A stretch of DNA of 64,000 nucleotides from Chitinophaga deserti (GTDB lineage: Bacteria; Bacteroidota; Bacteroidia; Chitinophagales; Chitinophagaceae): NCBI RefSeq assembly GCF_003149455.1, contig NZ_QFFK01000002.1:310001-374000 (forward strand), read 5' to 3'. The notes beneath the pieces are model-generated. The model did not search any database, had not been told where the DNA came from, and saw only the letters and a program-made list of their open reading frames with translations. Position numbers and translations under genes: made by a program. Numbering within the stretch: position 1 is the stretch's first letter; each line of letters opens with the position of its first letter. Shown here piece after piece: positions 37,464 to 46,217 of this stretch.

Positions 37464-37826
37464 ATGATGACCCAAAATCAACAACCATCCCTGCGGGAAA
37501 AACTTTACGCATTATTTCAGATCGACCTTCCCATTCAGGGGGGCAGTGGTGAAGACTTATGTTCCGCAATTAAGATTGAATACACCGGCCCGGCGATGTT
37601 TGTTGCCGTGCAATATGAGGTGCTGGAACTTATTTTCCGGGAACGCAACCTGGAATGGGAGGTTCATGAACAGCGCCTTCACCGGGAAAACGGCCGTATA
37701 TACGATGTCGTTCAGGTAATAGTCCTGAAAGACAATGATGAACACTTCCCGCAACTAATCGAAAACTATCATTTCGACATTACTGATTGCATTGAAAAAG
37801 ATCTGACGGAAGACAGTCCTATCTGA
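37464..37826 (+). CDS. hypothetical protein
   Basis: A 120-residue soluble, acidic protein from ATG 37464 (or the next codon, also ATG). It has no signal peptide or membrane segment. Sequence includes ALFQIDLPIQGGSGEDLCSAI and a charged C-terminus. Not recognised. It sits alone between the TPR regulator and the AlkZ-like gene. Confidence 0.65.
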   Translation: MMTQNQQPSLREKLYALFQIDLPIQGGSGEDLCSAIKIEYTGPAMFVAVQYEVLELIFRERNLEWEVHEQRLHRENGRIYDVVQVIVLKDNDEHFPQLIENYHFDITDCIEKDLTEDSPI

Positions 37827-37866
37827 TTCGGCTTTTTGTGCGGCTGGTTTTTATTATTTTCGGACA

Positions 37867-38937
37867 ATGAACCACGCCGCTATTCTGGCTACCCGTCTCT
37901 ACCGTCAATTTCTATCCCGCCCGTTTCCCGGATCGCCGGCAGAAGTGGCGAGGCATTTATGTGCTATGCAGGCACAGGACTTCGCAGCGGCCAAGTGGGC
38001 CATCGGTCTACGTTGCCCCGGTATTACCGATGCGGATGTTGAAAAGTCGCTCGAAGCTTGTGAACTCATCCGTATATCCAGCCTCAGGGGTACGCTTCAT
38101 TTCATGCATCCGGAAGATGTACGTTGGATTACCAGCCTGGTAATGCCGCGGGTAACTTCACAATGCACCGGCATGTGGAAAAAGCTTGCACTCGATAAAT
38201 CCGTTTTCGATCGTGTTTTCCACATCATGCAGGATGCATTGAAAAACGGAGCAGCTCTATCCCGTGCAGAACTAAGGGTGATACTGGAAAAAAACCATAT
38301 CGCTACCGGCGATCATCGCATGAATCAGTTTCTCACACTGGCGGGGCTCGAACAGGTAATCTGTTGCGGCCCGCGGCGTGGAAAAGAATTTACTTATGTA
38401 CTGCTGGATGAATGGCTGCCTCACGTGCAGGCTAAACCTCCTAAAAATCCTTTGTCCGAACTGGCAGTACGATACATGGCTGGTCATGGCCCCGCCACTG
38501 CAGAAGACTTCTCCTGGTGGTGCGGATTTCCTGTAACTCAGTGCCGGCAGGCATTAAACGAAGCCAGCCAACAATTGGAAAGTTTTGTACTGGCAGATCA
38601 AACTTACTACCTCACACAGGGTGATCGTATAGAAAAACCAGACGGTAAACTGCGGTTGCTTTCCGGGTTCGATGAGTATTATATAAGTTATGCAGACAGG
38701 TCGCTGGTTGCGGGAAAAGCAGCGCAGGAAGTAATGTCGCCCCAGAACGGGATATTACCATATGTTGTAATTGCTAAAGGAAAAATTGTGGGAACCTGGC
38801 GCAGAGAAATCAGGAAGCAGCTGGTGGAAATGGAATATATACCTTTTGAGAAAACCAAAACAGGAGAGCGGGCATTATCAACCGCTGCTAAAACTTATGG
38901 TAAGTTCATGGGCTTAGCGGCAACATGGATTGAATAA
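37867..38937 (+). CDS. winged-helix DNA-binding / AlkZ-like glycosylase family protein
   Basis: A 356-residue member of the HTH_42 (PF06224) family, related to the DNA glycosylase AlkZ, which unhooks alkylated or cross-linked DNA bases. It contains Q35-A-Q37 in MQAQDFAAAKWA, the position of the QxQ catalytic motif in that family, followed by RGTLHFMHPEDVRWI (about 75-89) and FDEYYISYADRS (about 270-281). No secondary-metabolite genes are near, so a general repair role (AlkX-like) is more likely than self-resistance. Activity is inferred. Confidence 0.85.
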   Translation: MNHAAILATRLYRQFLSRPFPGSPAEVARHLCAMQAQDFAAAKWAIGLRCPGITDADVEKSLEACELIRISSLRGTLHFMHPEDVRWITSLVMPRVTSQCTGMWKKLALDKSVFDRVFHIMQDALKNGAALSRAELRVILEKNHIATGDHRMNQFLTLAGLEQVICCGPRRGKEFTYVLLDEWLPHVQAKPPKNPLSELAVRYMAGHGPATAEDFSWWCGFPVTQCRQALNEASQQLESFVLADQTYYLTQGDRIEKPDGKLRLLSGFDEYYISYADRSLVAGKAAQEVMSPQNGILPYVVIAKGKIVGTWRREIRKQLVEMEYIPFEKTKTGERALSTAAKTYGKFMGLAATWIE

Positions 38938-38943
38938 AGATAT

Positions 38944-39114
38944 TCAGTCTGGCCAAAGCTTATTGATTCGTTCCATGATGTAGTTCATCCGTTTCACTTT
39001 ATCTTTCGACAGTTGTGTAAACTTTGTTCTGAACCGCTTCAGCTCTTGAGAAAACAATCCGAGGCGTAGTACATGGCGCTCCCATTTTTTCACGTGTCTT
39101 TTATTATGCAACAT
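38944..39114 (-). CDS. possible 56-residue basic protein
   Basis: An open frame from ATG 39114 encodes 56 residues, beginning MLHNKRHVKKWERHVLRLGL and ending in NKLWPD. It is strongly basic and helical in pattern, with a credible amino-acid make-up, and lies in an otherwise empty 256-bp gap. No family is recognised, and the upstream ribosome site is not distinct. Confidence 0.35.
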   Translation of the reverse strand: MLHNKRHVKKWERHVLRLGLFSQELKRFRTKFTQLSKDKVKRMNYIMERINKLWPD

Positions 39115-39193
39115 CCGGCATTATCCGTTTTTCCATGTATCCCAGCAGTAAACGGTTTGTTAAGGATGTGCAGGAAATAATTATTTTTGAATC

Positions 39194-40495
39194 ATGACCA
39201 CCAATTCCATTCCGCGGCAAGCCACTACATCCTGGCGATTGAAAGCTATTTTCACCGGCTCTGTCGGCAACCTCGTGGAATGGTATGATTGGTATGCCTA
39301 TTCTGCATTCGCGATTTATTTTGCACCGGTCTTTTTCCCGAAAGGCAATGCCACCGCGCAGTTACTGAACACCGCAGCTATTTTTGCAGTGGGTTTTCTC
39401 ATGCGCCCATTAGGGGGCTGGCTCTTCGGCTCCATAGCCGACCGCCGTGGCCGTAAAACCGCTATGACGCTTTCGGTACTGCTCATGTCTTTAGGTTCTT
39501 TACTCATAGCCTGCACACCCTCTTTCGCCAGTATCGGCGTGGCGGCACCCGTCATGTTACTACTGGCCCGGCTCATGCAGGGGCTCAGCGTAGGAGGGGA
39601 GTATGGCACTTCAGCCACTTACCTTAGCGAGGTAGCCGATCCTGCACGGCGCGGCTTCTTCTCCAGTTTTCAATATGTAACACTCATCGGTGGACAAATA
39701 CTCGCACTCGGCGTTCAACTGCTTTTGCAACGCATCTTCCTCACTCCGGAAGAACTTGCAGAATGGGGCTGGCGCATCCCTTTCATTATAGGTGCAGCAC
39801 TCGCAGTTACCGCATTATTCCTCCGCCGTAACATGCACGAATCAGTAAATGTTGAAACTAAAAAGAAAGACCGCGGATCCGTTAAAGCACTCTTCCGCCA
39901 TCATCCCCGCGCAGTACTAACTGTAGTGGGTTTAACGATGGGTGGAACCGTTGCCTTTTATACATACACCACTTACATGCAGAAGTTTCTCATCAACACC
40001 GTGAAACTTTCCAAAGAAGAATCTACCCTTATTTCCCTCATTCTCGTTATCATATTTGCCTGCATGCAACCACTGTTCGGTAAGCTGTCTGATAAAATAG
40101 GACGCAAGCCGCTGCTGATAGGCTTCGGAGTATTGGGTACCCTGTTCTCCGTACCGTTGTTAACAGCAATCAGTCATGCCGGTTCTGTATACAGTGCCTT
40201 CTTCCTGATCCTTGCTGCGTTAGTTATCGTGAGTGGATATACGTCGATTAATGCTGTAGTGAAAGCGGAAATGTTTCCGTCGGAAGTGCGCGCGTTAGGT
40301 GTGGGATTTCCTTATGCCATCACCGTTGCTGTTTTTGGCGGAACCGCAGAGCCGATAGCTTTCTGGCTGAAAGATATCGGTCATGAATCTGGTTATTATT
40401 GGTACGTGACTTTCTGTATTTTCATTTCCCTGCTCGTATACGCATACTCGCGCGACAGTCGCAAAGATTCGTATATGGACAAGGAACAATTATAA
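39194..40495 (+). CDS. MFS transporter, metabolite:H+ symporter (MHS) type
   Basis: A 433-residue, 12-helix transporter. NLVEWYDWYAYSAFAIYFAP (about 20-39) and GSIADRRGRKTAM (about 80-92) are typical of MHS members such as the alpha-ketoglutarate and shikimate permeases. The second RG-type loop is KLSDKIGRKPLL (about 297-308). Substrate is probably an organic acid but unresolved. Confidence 0.92.
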   Translation: MTTNSIPRQATTSWRLKAIFTGSVGNLVEWYDWYAYSAFAIYFAPVFFPKGNATAQLLNTAAIFAVGFLMRPLGGWLFGSIADRRGRKTAMTLSVLLMSLGSLLIACTPSFASIGVAAPVMLLLARLMQGLSVGGEYGTSATYLSEVADPARRGFFSSFQYVTLIGGQILALGVQLLLQRIFLTPEELAEWGWRIPFIIGAALAVTALFLRRNMHESVNVETKKKDRGSVKALFRHHPRAVLTVVGLTMGGTVAFYTYTTYMQKFLINTVKLSKEESTLISLILVIIFACMQPLFGKLSDKIGRKPLLIGFGVLGTLFSVPLLTAISHAGSVYSAFFLILAALVIVSGYTSINAVVKAEMFPSEVRALGVGFPYAITVAVFGGTAEPIAFWLKDIGHESGYYWYVTFCIFISLLVYAYSRDSRKDSYMDKEQL

Positions 40496-40505
40496 ATTCG
40501 TTGCT

Positions 40506-41447
40506 ATGATGCCTTTCGCTGGAATGCCCTACGGCTATCCACCCGCTTACTGTTACCCCCTCACGGAAGGATGCATGTATATTTTGTTCGCACTTTGCTT
40601 TTTCCATGCCTGGAAGAAAGGAGTATCAACCATGGCCTATCTCATAGGTGGCCTGGGTTTCGGGCTGCTGCTGGAATATGTAAATGTTGCCACCAGTGCG
40701 GGTTATATATATGGTGAGTTCGGAGTAATGTTTGGTAATCATCCCAACGATATTCCACTTTGCATCGGTATGGGCTGGGCAGTAATTATGTATACTGCTC
40801 GCCTGGTAAGTGATGCAGCCGGGCTCCCGCTATGGGGTGCTGCAGCACTTGATACACTTCTTGCAATCAACATCGATTTATCGATGGACGTAACTGCTTA
40901 CCGCCTGCACATGTGGCATTGGGACTGGGAGCACCGTGCCGGCATCGAGCATTCTCTTACCGGACAGTGGTTCGGCATCCCTTACGGGAATTTCTACGGC
41001 TGGCTGCTTGTTGTATTCTTCTATTCATCGTTTTCACGATTGCTGGAAAGGGCCAAAGTGGCAAAGTATAAGAGCTGGAAAATAGTTACCCCTTTGCTGG
41101 CCATTCTTGCATCGCAGGTTGCATTATACATTGCATTGTTTCCATTATCTGACTGGCTGAAGCGTTTCGGGGTTACCAGTGCACACCGGCTGGTGGCATT
41201 GTTAATATTATTCTCAGTGATAGCAGTACTGGGTTGGCGCAGGAGGCAAAAGGGCCGGCAAGAAAACCTGCCTGTGGTAACCTGGCTGGTGCCGGGATGG
41301 TTCCATTTATATTTCCTTGCCTGGTTTTTCCTGGCGGGTTTTTATCTTGAGAATCCAGTGATGACCTATTGGACGATTGCCAACCTGATTGCCGGCATAG
41401 TTATCCACATTTTGCTGTTCAGGGCATTGAGGCGGACGCAGGCCTAA
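40506..41447 (+). CDS. carotenoid biosynthesis-type membrane protein (DUF422/CruF-like)
   Basis: A 313-residue protein with seven to eight hydrophobic segments. The stretch GFGLLLEYVNVATSAGYIYG, the DxDLSMDVTAYRLHMWHWDWE segment and WFGIPYGNFYGWLLV match the DUF422 family, which includes CruF-type carotenoid hydratases. No other carotenoid gene is in the window, so its role is inferred from family. It follows the MFS gene by 10 bp and may be cotranscribed. Confidence 0.75.
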   Translation: MMPFAGMPYGYPPAYCYPLTEGCMYILFALCFFHAWKKGVSTMAYLIGGLGFGLLLEYVNVATSAGYIYGEFGVMFGNHPNDIPLCIGMGWAVIMYTARLVSDAAGLPLWGAAALDTLLAINIDLSMDVTAYRLHMWHWDWEHRAGIEHSLTGQWFGIPYGNFYGWLLVVFFYSSFSRLLERAKVAKYKSWKIVTPLLAILASQVALYIALFPLSDWLKRFGVTSAHRLVALLILFSVIAVLGWRRRQKGRQENLPVVTWLVPGWFHLYFLAWFFLAGFYLENPVMTYWTIANLIAGIVIHILLFRALRRTQA

Positions 41448-41469
41448 ATTTGATTATTTTTGTAGGAAT

Positions 41470-42000
41470 ATGTACCTCACACTTAAGGCACTTCATATCA
41501 TTTTCATCGTAACCTGGTTTGCCGGGATGTTCTACATTGTGCGGCTTTTCGTGTATTACACGGAAGCGCAGGAAATGGAGGAACCCCGCCGCAGTATTCT
41601 TCAGGATCAATACCGGATCATGATGAAAAGGCTTTGGTTTGGGATCACCTGGCCTTCTGCTGTGCTTACATTAGTTTTTGGTCCGTGGGTAGCGCTGATG
41701 TTGGGAAGTATGCCGGTATGGCTGTGGATAAAACTCGCTTTTGTAGCAGGACTTTATATTTACTTCTTTTTCCTTCATGGAATATATAAAGATCTGCAGG
41801 CTGGAGTTGTAAAGCGCAGCTCTACTCAGCTGCGCGTCTGGAACGAAGTAGCTACTATTTTTCTGGTGGCTATCGTTTTCCTCGTAGTCCTCAAAAGTTT
41901 ACTTAGCATGATGTGGGCCCTGGTTGGCCTTGCCATTTTTACTGCGGTACTGATGATCGCTATCAAAATCTACAAACGCATCCGCGAAAATAAAAAGTAA
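41470..42000 (+). CDS. CopD/HemJ-like (UPF0093) membrane protein
   Basis: A 176-residue protein with four to five membrane helices. LKALHIIFIVTWFAGMFYIVRLFVYY (about 6-31), with a His and an Arg in the first helix, is the hallmark of HemJ, a protoporphyrinogen oxidase of heme synthesis. LWFGITWPSAVLTLVFG (about 55-71) follows. Family annotation is often 'CopD family'; HemJ is the more informative identity. It starts 22 bp after the carotenoid-type gene. Confidence 0.83.
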   Translation: MYLTLKALHIIFIVTWFAGMFYIVRLFVYYTEAQEMEEPRRSILQDQYRIMMKRLWFGITWPSAVLTLVFGPWVALMLGSMPVWLWIKLAFVAGLYIYFFFLHGIYKDLQAGVVKRSSTQLRVWNEVATIFLVAIVFLVVLKSLLSMMWALVGLAIFTAVLMIAIKIYKRIRENKK

Positions 42001-42004
42001 GCTG

Positions 42005-43399
42005 TTACTTTTTCCCCATGGTAACCTGCAGACTTAAGCCGGCGGAATACAGTTTAACTTCACCTTCACCCACACCGCCGAGTGGAATTTTTACATAGGG
42101 TTGTATACCCCAGTTCACACGGCCTTTTGTATTTTTCTCCCATCCCGCACTGATATTTAACACGGAAAAATAGTGCTGGTTCTGGTTACTAAAAACGCGT
42201 GTGCGTTTATAATAATTGGGATAATAGTAATCATATTTTTCGCGCAGCATGAAATACGTGGATACCCCTGCGCTCACATTCCATCTTCCTGCCGGGCGGT
42301 CAGCAAATACATAATGGATATTTAATGGCACATCAATCACATCACAATCTGCATCAATTTTAGTGTATGTTCCAGGGTATGGTGTGTTGTATTCTTTAGG
42401 GGAAGCTTTGTATAATTTTTTCGTGTAGGCTGCTCCTGTACTAAAATAGATCCGGTTATTCACATGATACCTGAGCAGTAGGCCTCCGGTAAATCCTGAA
42501 CGCATACCAGTGAAAGACCGGGTGGTGTTAACATCCGGCCCAAAGTGGATACCACCTTCGAAACCCTTACGGCGCGGGGCTTTCCAGTTATCCCGTATAT
42601 TATTTGCAAGCAGATTCGTGTCTGCGTTTTCCACATTTACTGGAGGTGTAAGCTGATTGTTTCCTGATTTATTGGCATCAGGTAATGGCTGCGAAGTCTT
42701 TTTATCTTTTCCGGTTACGTTAGCTAAAGGAAGGATAGGTTTATCCACATTACCAGGATCGCTTTTGGCAGAATTATTTTCCAGTGGAGTATTTGATGCC
42801 TTCAATGTATCGTTATCCACACGGTTCGCATCAGGAATTTGCTTTCTTATGTTGTCAATTTCATTTCCTGCATTGGGGGCCGACTTATTCACATTACCTG
42901 CCGGTAATGAATTATTATTCCGTTTAAACAGAGATAACTGATCTCCTGATTTTCTTCCATTCACTTTTTTATTGTTGGAAGAAATTGTTTCAGCAGGATC
43001 AGTTGCTTTATCCACATTCTGTTTTTTACCGGATGCAGAATTTTGATGTGTAACAATTGGCGATGACGAATTGCCGGATGGAAGTTTCGTTGCGGTAGAA
43101 GGGCTTTGGGAAATTATGTTTGTCTTAGCGGAATCAGTGCTATTGATTACTTCAGAATTATTTGAGACTTTTTCATTTTGTGTGATAACAGGAGCGGGGT
43201 TATCCACAGTTTGTGTTGCGAAATACCACCATCCGCTGATTCCTAAAAATAACACGAGTCCGCTCAGCCACCAGAAAAGTGGTCGGCGGCTGCGAGGTCC
43301 ATCCAGCATTTTTTCCATTCGCTCCCAGGCCATGGGTTCAAATGGTGCTTCCGCATCTTGCAGCTTTTTTCGGATGTTATGTTCAAATTGTTCGCTCAT
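42005..43399 (-). CDS. sigma-factor partner: TM protein with long linker and outer-membrane-barrel-like C-terminus
   Basis: A 464-residue protein. The N-terminal 35 residues (FEHNIRKKLQDAEAPFEPMA) resemble those of Bacteroidota proteins encoded after ECF sigma genes. One membrane helix lies at about 42-60. A linker of about 190 residues is rich in Asn, Ser, Lys, Asp and Pro (about 70-275), and a C-terminal region of about 185 residues has alternating beta strands like PF13568-type barrels (GFTGGLLLRYHVNNRIYFSTG). It overlaps the sigma-factor gene by 4 bp (ATGA), so co-translation is certain. A role as anti-sigma factor or sensor is inferred from this. Confidence 0.78.
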   Translation of the reverse strand: MSEQFEHNIRKKLQDAEAPFEPMAWERMEKMLDGPRSRRPLFWWLSGLVLFLGISGWWYFATQTVDNPAPVITQNEKVSNNSEVINSTDSAKTNIISQSPSTATKLPSGNSSSPIVTHQNSASGKKQNVDKATDPAETISSNNKKVNGRKSGDQLSLFKRNNNSLPAGNVNKSAPNAGNEIDNIRKQIPDANRVDNDTLKASNTPLENNSAKSDPGNVDKPILPLANVTGKDKKTSQPLPDANKSGNNQLTPPVNVENADTNLLANNIRDNWKAPRRKGFEGGIHFGPDVNTTRSFTGMRSGFTGGLLLRYHVNNRIYFSTGAAYTKKLYKASPKEYNTPYPGTYTKIDADCDVIDVPLNIHYVFADRPAGRWNVSAGVSTYFMLREKYDYYYPNYYKRTRVFSNQNQHYFSVLNISAGWEKNTKGRVNWGIQPYVKIPLGGVGEGEVKLYSAGLSLQVTMGKK

Positions 43400-43974
43400 G
43401 ACGTTTGGACAGCGCCGATGGAACCGGTGCCGGAAATATTCATGGATGTTAAAGCTTCTATTTTTTCTTTGAGGATCCGTTTCGCCTTAAACAAATTGGA
43501 TTTCGACGTGCCTTCAGAAATTCCCAGCATCGTTGCGATTTCATTATGCTGGAATCCTTCCACTACATACAAATTGAAAACGGTCCGGTAGGCAGGGGGG
43601 AGGTGTTGAACCACCAGCAGAATTTCTTCATAAGTCAGTTTACTAATTGCATGATCATCGGGCATGCCCAGATCGTAAACCTGGGTGATGTCTTCCGTAA
43701 AAGCGATTTTCTTTCGGCTACGCAAATGATCGATTGCTGTGTTGGCCATTATTTTGCTCAACCAGCTTTTGAAAGGTCGGGACGTATCGTAAGAATCGAT
43801 GTGGTGAAAAATTTTCAAGAACCCGTCATTTAAAATTTCAATCGCCTCTTCTTTGTTATTCGCATATCGCAAACAGATTGCCATGGCATATCCGAAGAAT
43901 TGCCGGTAAAGTGCTTCCTGGCTGGAGCGGTTCCAGTTTCTGCAGCCCGTTATGATTGCTGATATGTCCTGCAC
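43396..43974 (-). CDS. ECF RNA polymerase sigma factor (sigma-70 family)
   Basis: A 192-residue ECF sigma factor. Region 2 shows GYAMAICLRYANNKEEAIEILNDGFLKIF and PFKSWLSKIMANTAIDHLR (about 28-80). Region 4 shows LPPAYRTVFNLYVVEGFQHNEIATMLGISEGTSKSNLFKAKR (about 124-167). Its stop overlaps the start of the membrane partner. No FecR-type anti-sigma follows. Confidence 0.92.
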   Translation of the reverse strand: MQDISAIITGCRNWNRSSQEALYRQFFGYAMAICLRYANNKEEAIEILNDGFLKIFHHIDSYDTSRPFKSWLSKIMANTAIDHLRSRKKIAFTEDITQVYDLGMPDDHAISKLTYEEILLVVQHLPPAYRTVFNLYVVEGFQHNEIATMLGISEGTSKSNLFKAKRILKEKIEALTSMNISGTGSIGAVQTS

Positions 43975-44348
43975 TGATTTTTTGTTCGGGTCCCGTAACC
44001 GCGGGAAATCGGATGGCTAAAATTTTTTTCGGGCGTTTTATATCTTATGTACGGATTTTAATTTCTGATAGTTGCCTCTCGATTAAAAAATACCCATGTA
44101 GACTTCCAATTTTTGGCTTATTTTCTCTCATTCAAATTTAAGCCTCTTTTTAGGCTTATTATTCAAACGAAGCTTATTTTGATATAACTACCTCAGTCAT
44201 GAGGAGATCTTCGAAATTTGAGGACGTTTTTAATTTATTGAAAATCAATTAGTTATAATATTTTCTATCAACGCTCCATTTTTTCATGTGGAACATAAAA
44301 AAAGCGCTCCCGAAAGAGCGCTTATTTTTATTCGTTTTTACTTTTTTC
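43975..44348. other. AT-rich intergenic region between sigma gene and mnmG
   Basis: 374 bp, very AT-rich, containing no credible open frame. The mnmG terminator lies at 44302-44323. A sequence at 44283-44296 resembles the right half of a parS site (CATGTGGAACA) but lacks the left half. Confidence 0.6.
44302..44323 (-). terminator. mnmG terminator
   Basis: AAGCGCTC and GAGCGCTT form an 8-bp stem with a 6-nt loop; a T-run follows on the minus strand. It lies 25 bp past the mnmG stop. Confidence 0.85.
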
Positions 44349-46217
44349 TTAACGGCCCATATAAACCATGAGAATTTGTACATCGCTTGGATTCACTCCG
44401 CTGATCCTGCTGGCCTGTCCAAGTGTGCGTGGTTTGATGCGCGTAAACTTTTGACGGGCTTCATTAGAAAGTGAAACCAATTTAGAATAATCAAACGTTT
44501 CCGGAATTATAAGATCCTCCAATTGGCTCATCCGTTTTACCAGCTCATTTTCTTTCTCGATATACACATCATACTTCACCTGAATTTCTACCTGCTCTAA
44601 AACTTCTTTCGAGAAATTTTCCAGTGCTTTCGCCACCTTAGGCAAATGTTGTTGCATAGAAAATATGTCGATACCAGGGCGAAGGAGAATTTGATGCGCT
44701 CTTTGTTTCTGTGTAAGTGGCGCCGATCCGCTGGCTTGTAACCATGCATTTGCTTCTTCTGGCTCGAGTGGCAAGTCTTTCAAAATCGCTTTGATCTTAT
44801 CCACACCTTCCAGTTTTTCCTTAGTTCGCGCCATACGTTCATCGCTAGCTAAACCAATTTCATGACTACGTTCGGTAAGCCGTAAGTCCGCATTATCCTG
44901 ACGGAGTAATGTACGGAACTCTGCACGCGAGGTAAACATACGGTAAGGCTCATCGGTTCCTTTGTTGATAAGATCATCAATCAGTACTCCGATATATGCT
45001 TCACTGCGTTTCAATACGAGTGGCGCCTGGCCGGTTACTTTAAGGTGTGCATTTATGCCTGCCATCAATCCCTGGCAGGCGGCTTCTTCATAACCGGTAG
45101 TTCCGTTGATCTGACCTGCAAAGAATAGGTTAGGAACCTGCTTCGTTTCGAGTGAAAATTGTAATTGGGTAGGCGGGAAGTAATCATACTCGATCGCATA
45201 TCCCGGGCGGAACATTCTAACATTTTCAAATCCGGCTACAAGACGAAGTGCTTTAAGCTGTACATCTTCAGGCAGAGAAGTTGAAAATCCGTTCACATAA
45301 ATCTCTACTGTATTAAAACCTTCCGGTTCTACGAACAACTGATGCCTTTCACGTTCCGCAAAGCGATTGATTTTATCTTCAATCGAAGGACAATAACGCG
45401 GACCGATTCCCTGGATGCGACCCTGATACATGGGTGAGCGGTCAAAGCCGGTCTTCAAAATATCATGGACCTGTTCAGAAGTATAGGTGATCCAGCAGGA
45501 GCGTTGTTGATCCGGACGGATCTTTTCTACGTCCATATAACTAAAGCCAACGATTTCATCGTCGCCTTTTTGTTCTTCCATTTTGGAATAGTCGAGTGAA
45601 CGTCCATCAATTCTGGGAGGGGTGCCTGTTTTAAGCCGGTCGCTTTCAAGACCGAGAGATACGAGTTGTTCTGTAATTCCGGTAGCAGCTTTCTCTGCTA
45701 CGCGGCCTCCACCAAATTGTTTATCGCCGATATGGATAACTCCATTGAGGAAAGTACCGTTTGTAAGTACAACGGCTTTGGCAGAAATCTCATGGCCTAA
45801 TCCGGTGATAACACCTTTACACTCTCCATTTTTAATGATGAGGCCCTTTACCATATCCTGGTAGAAGTCCACATTCGGAGTATTCTCCAGCGCTTCTCTC
45901 CATTTTGCGGCAAAAAGCATACGGTCGTTCTGCGTGCGTGGACTCCACATAGCGGGACCTTTGCTTCTGTTAAGCATCCGGAACTGGATCATGGACTGGT
46001 CGGTCACGATGCCGGAATAACCTCCCAGGGCATCAATCTCACGAACGATCTGGCCTTTGGCGATGCCTCCCATGGCAGGGTTGCAACTCATCTGGGCGAT
46101 CGTTTGCATGTTCATAGTAACCAGCAGTACCCGGGATCCCATATTGGCAGCAGCAGCGGCGGCTTCACAACCGGCGTGGCCTGCACCAACAACAATAACA
46201 TCGTAATCAGGGAACAT
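44349..46217 (-). CDS. mnmG: tRNA uridine-5-carboxymethylaminomethyl modification enzyme
   Basis: MnmG (GidA), 622 residues, acts with MnmE to modify U34 of several tRNAs. The FAD-binding VVGAGHAGCEAAAAAANMGSR is at about 8-28, SCNPAMGGIAKGQIVREID at about 44-62, and the C-terminal MnmG helical domain includes IKPRTLGQASRISGVNPSD. Full length. A -7-like CAAAGTTA (46237-46244, minus strand TAACTTTG) lies 20 bp upstream. In other Bacteroidota mnmG commonly adjoins ybeY; here the two are split by 3.4 kb of gene-free DNA. MnmG is also a classic origin-proximal gene in many bacteria. Confidence 0.96.
   Translation of the reverse strand: MFPDYDVIVVGAGHAGCEAAAAAANMGSRVLLVTMNMQTIAQMSCNPAMGGIAKGQIVREIDALGGYSGIVTDQSMIQFRMLNRSKGPAMWSPRTQNDRMLFAAKWREALENTPNVDFYQDMVKGLIIKNGECKGVITGLGHEISAKAVVLTNGTFLNGVIHIGDKQFGGGRVAEKAATGITEQLVSLGLESDRLKTGTPPRIDGRSLDYSKMEEQKGDDEIVGFSYMDVEKIRPDQQRSCWITYTSEQVHDILKTGFDRSPMYQGRIQGIGPRYCPSIEDKINRFAERERHQLFVEPEGFNTVEIYVNGFSTSLPEDVQLKALRLVAGFENVRMFRPGYAIEYDYFPPTQLQFSLETKQVPNLFFAGQINGTTGYEEAACQGLMAGINAHLKVTGQAPLVLKRSEAYIGVLIDDLINKGTDEPYRMFTSRAEFRTLLRQDNADLRLTERSHEIGLASDERMARTKEKLEGVDKIKAILKDLPLEPEEANAWLQASGSAPLTQKQRAHQILLRPGIDIFSMQQHLPKVAKALENFSKEVLEQVEIQVKYDVYIEKENELVKRMSQLEDLIIPETFDYSKLVSLSNEARQKFTRIKPRTLGQASRISGVNPSDVQILMVYMGR

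Noticed and set aside
44279..44296. Fifth parS site near the mnmG terminator
   Set aside because: Only the right half matches (CATGTGGAACA, with one change); the left half is a T-run.
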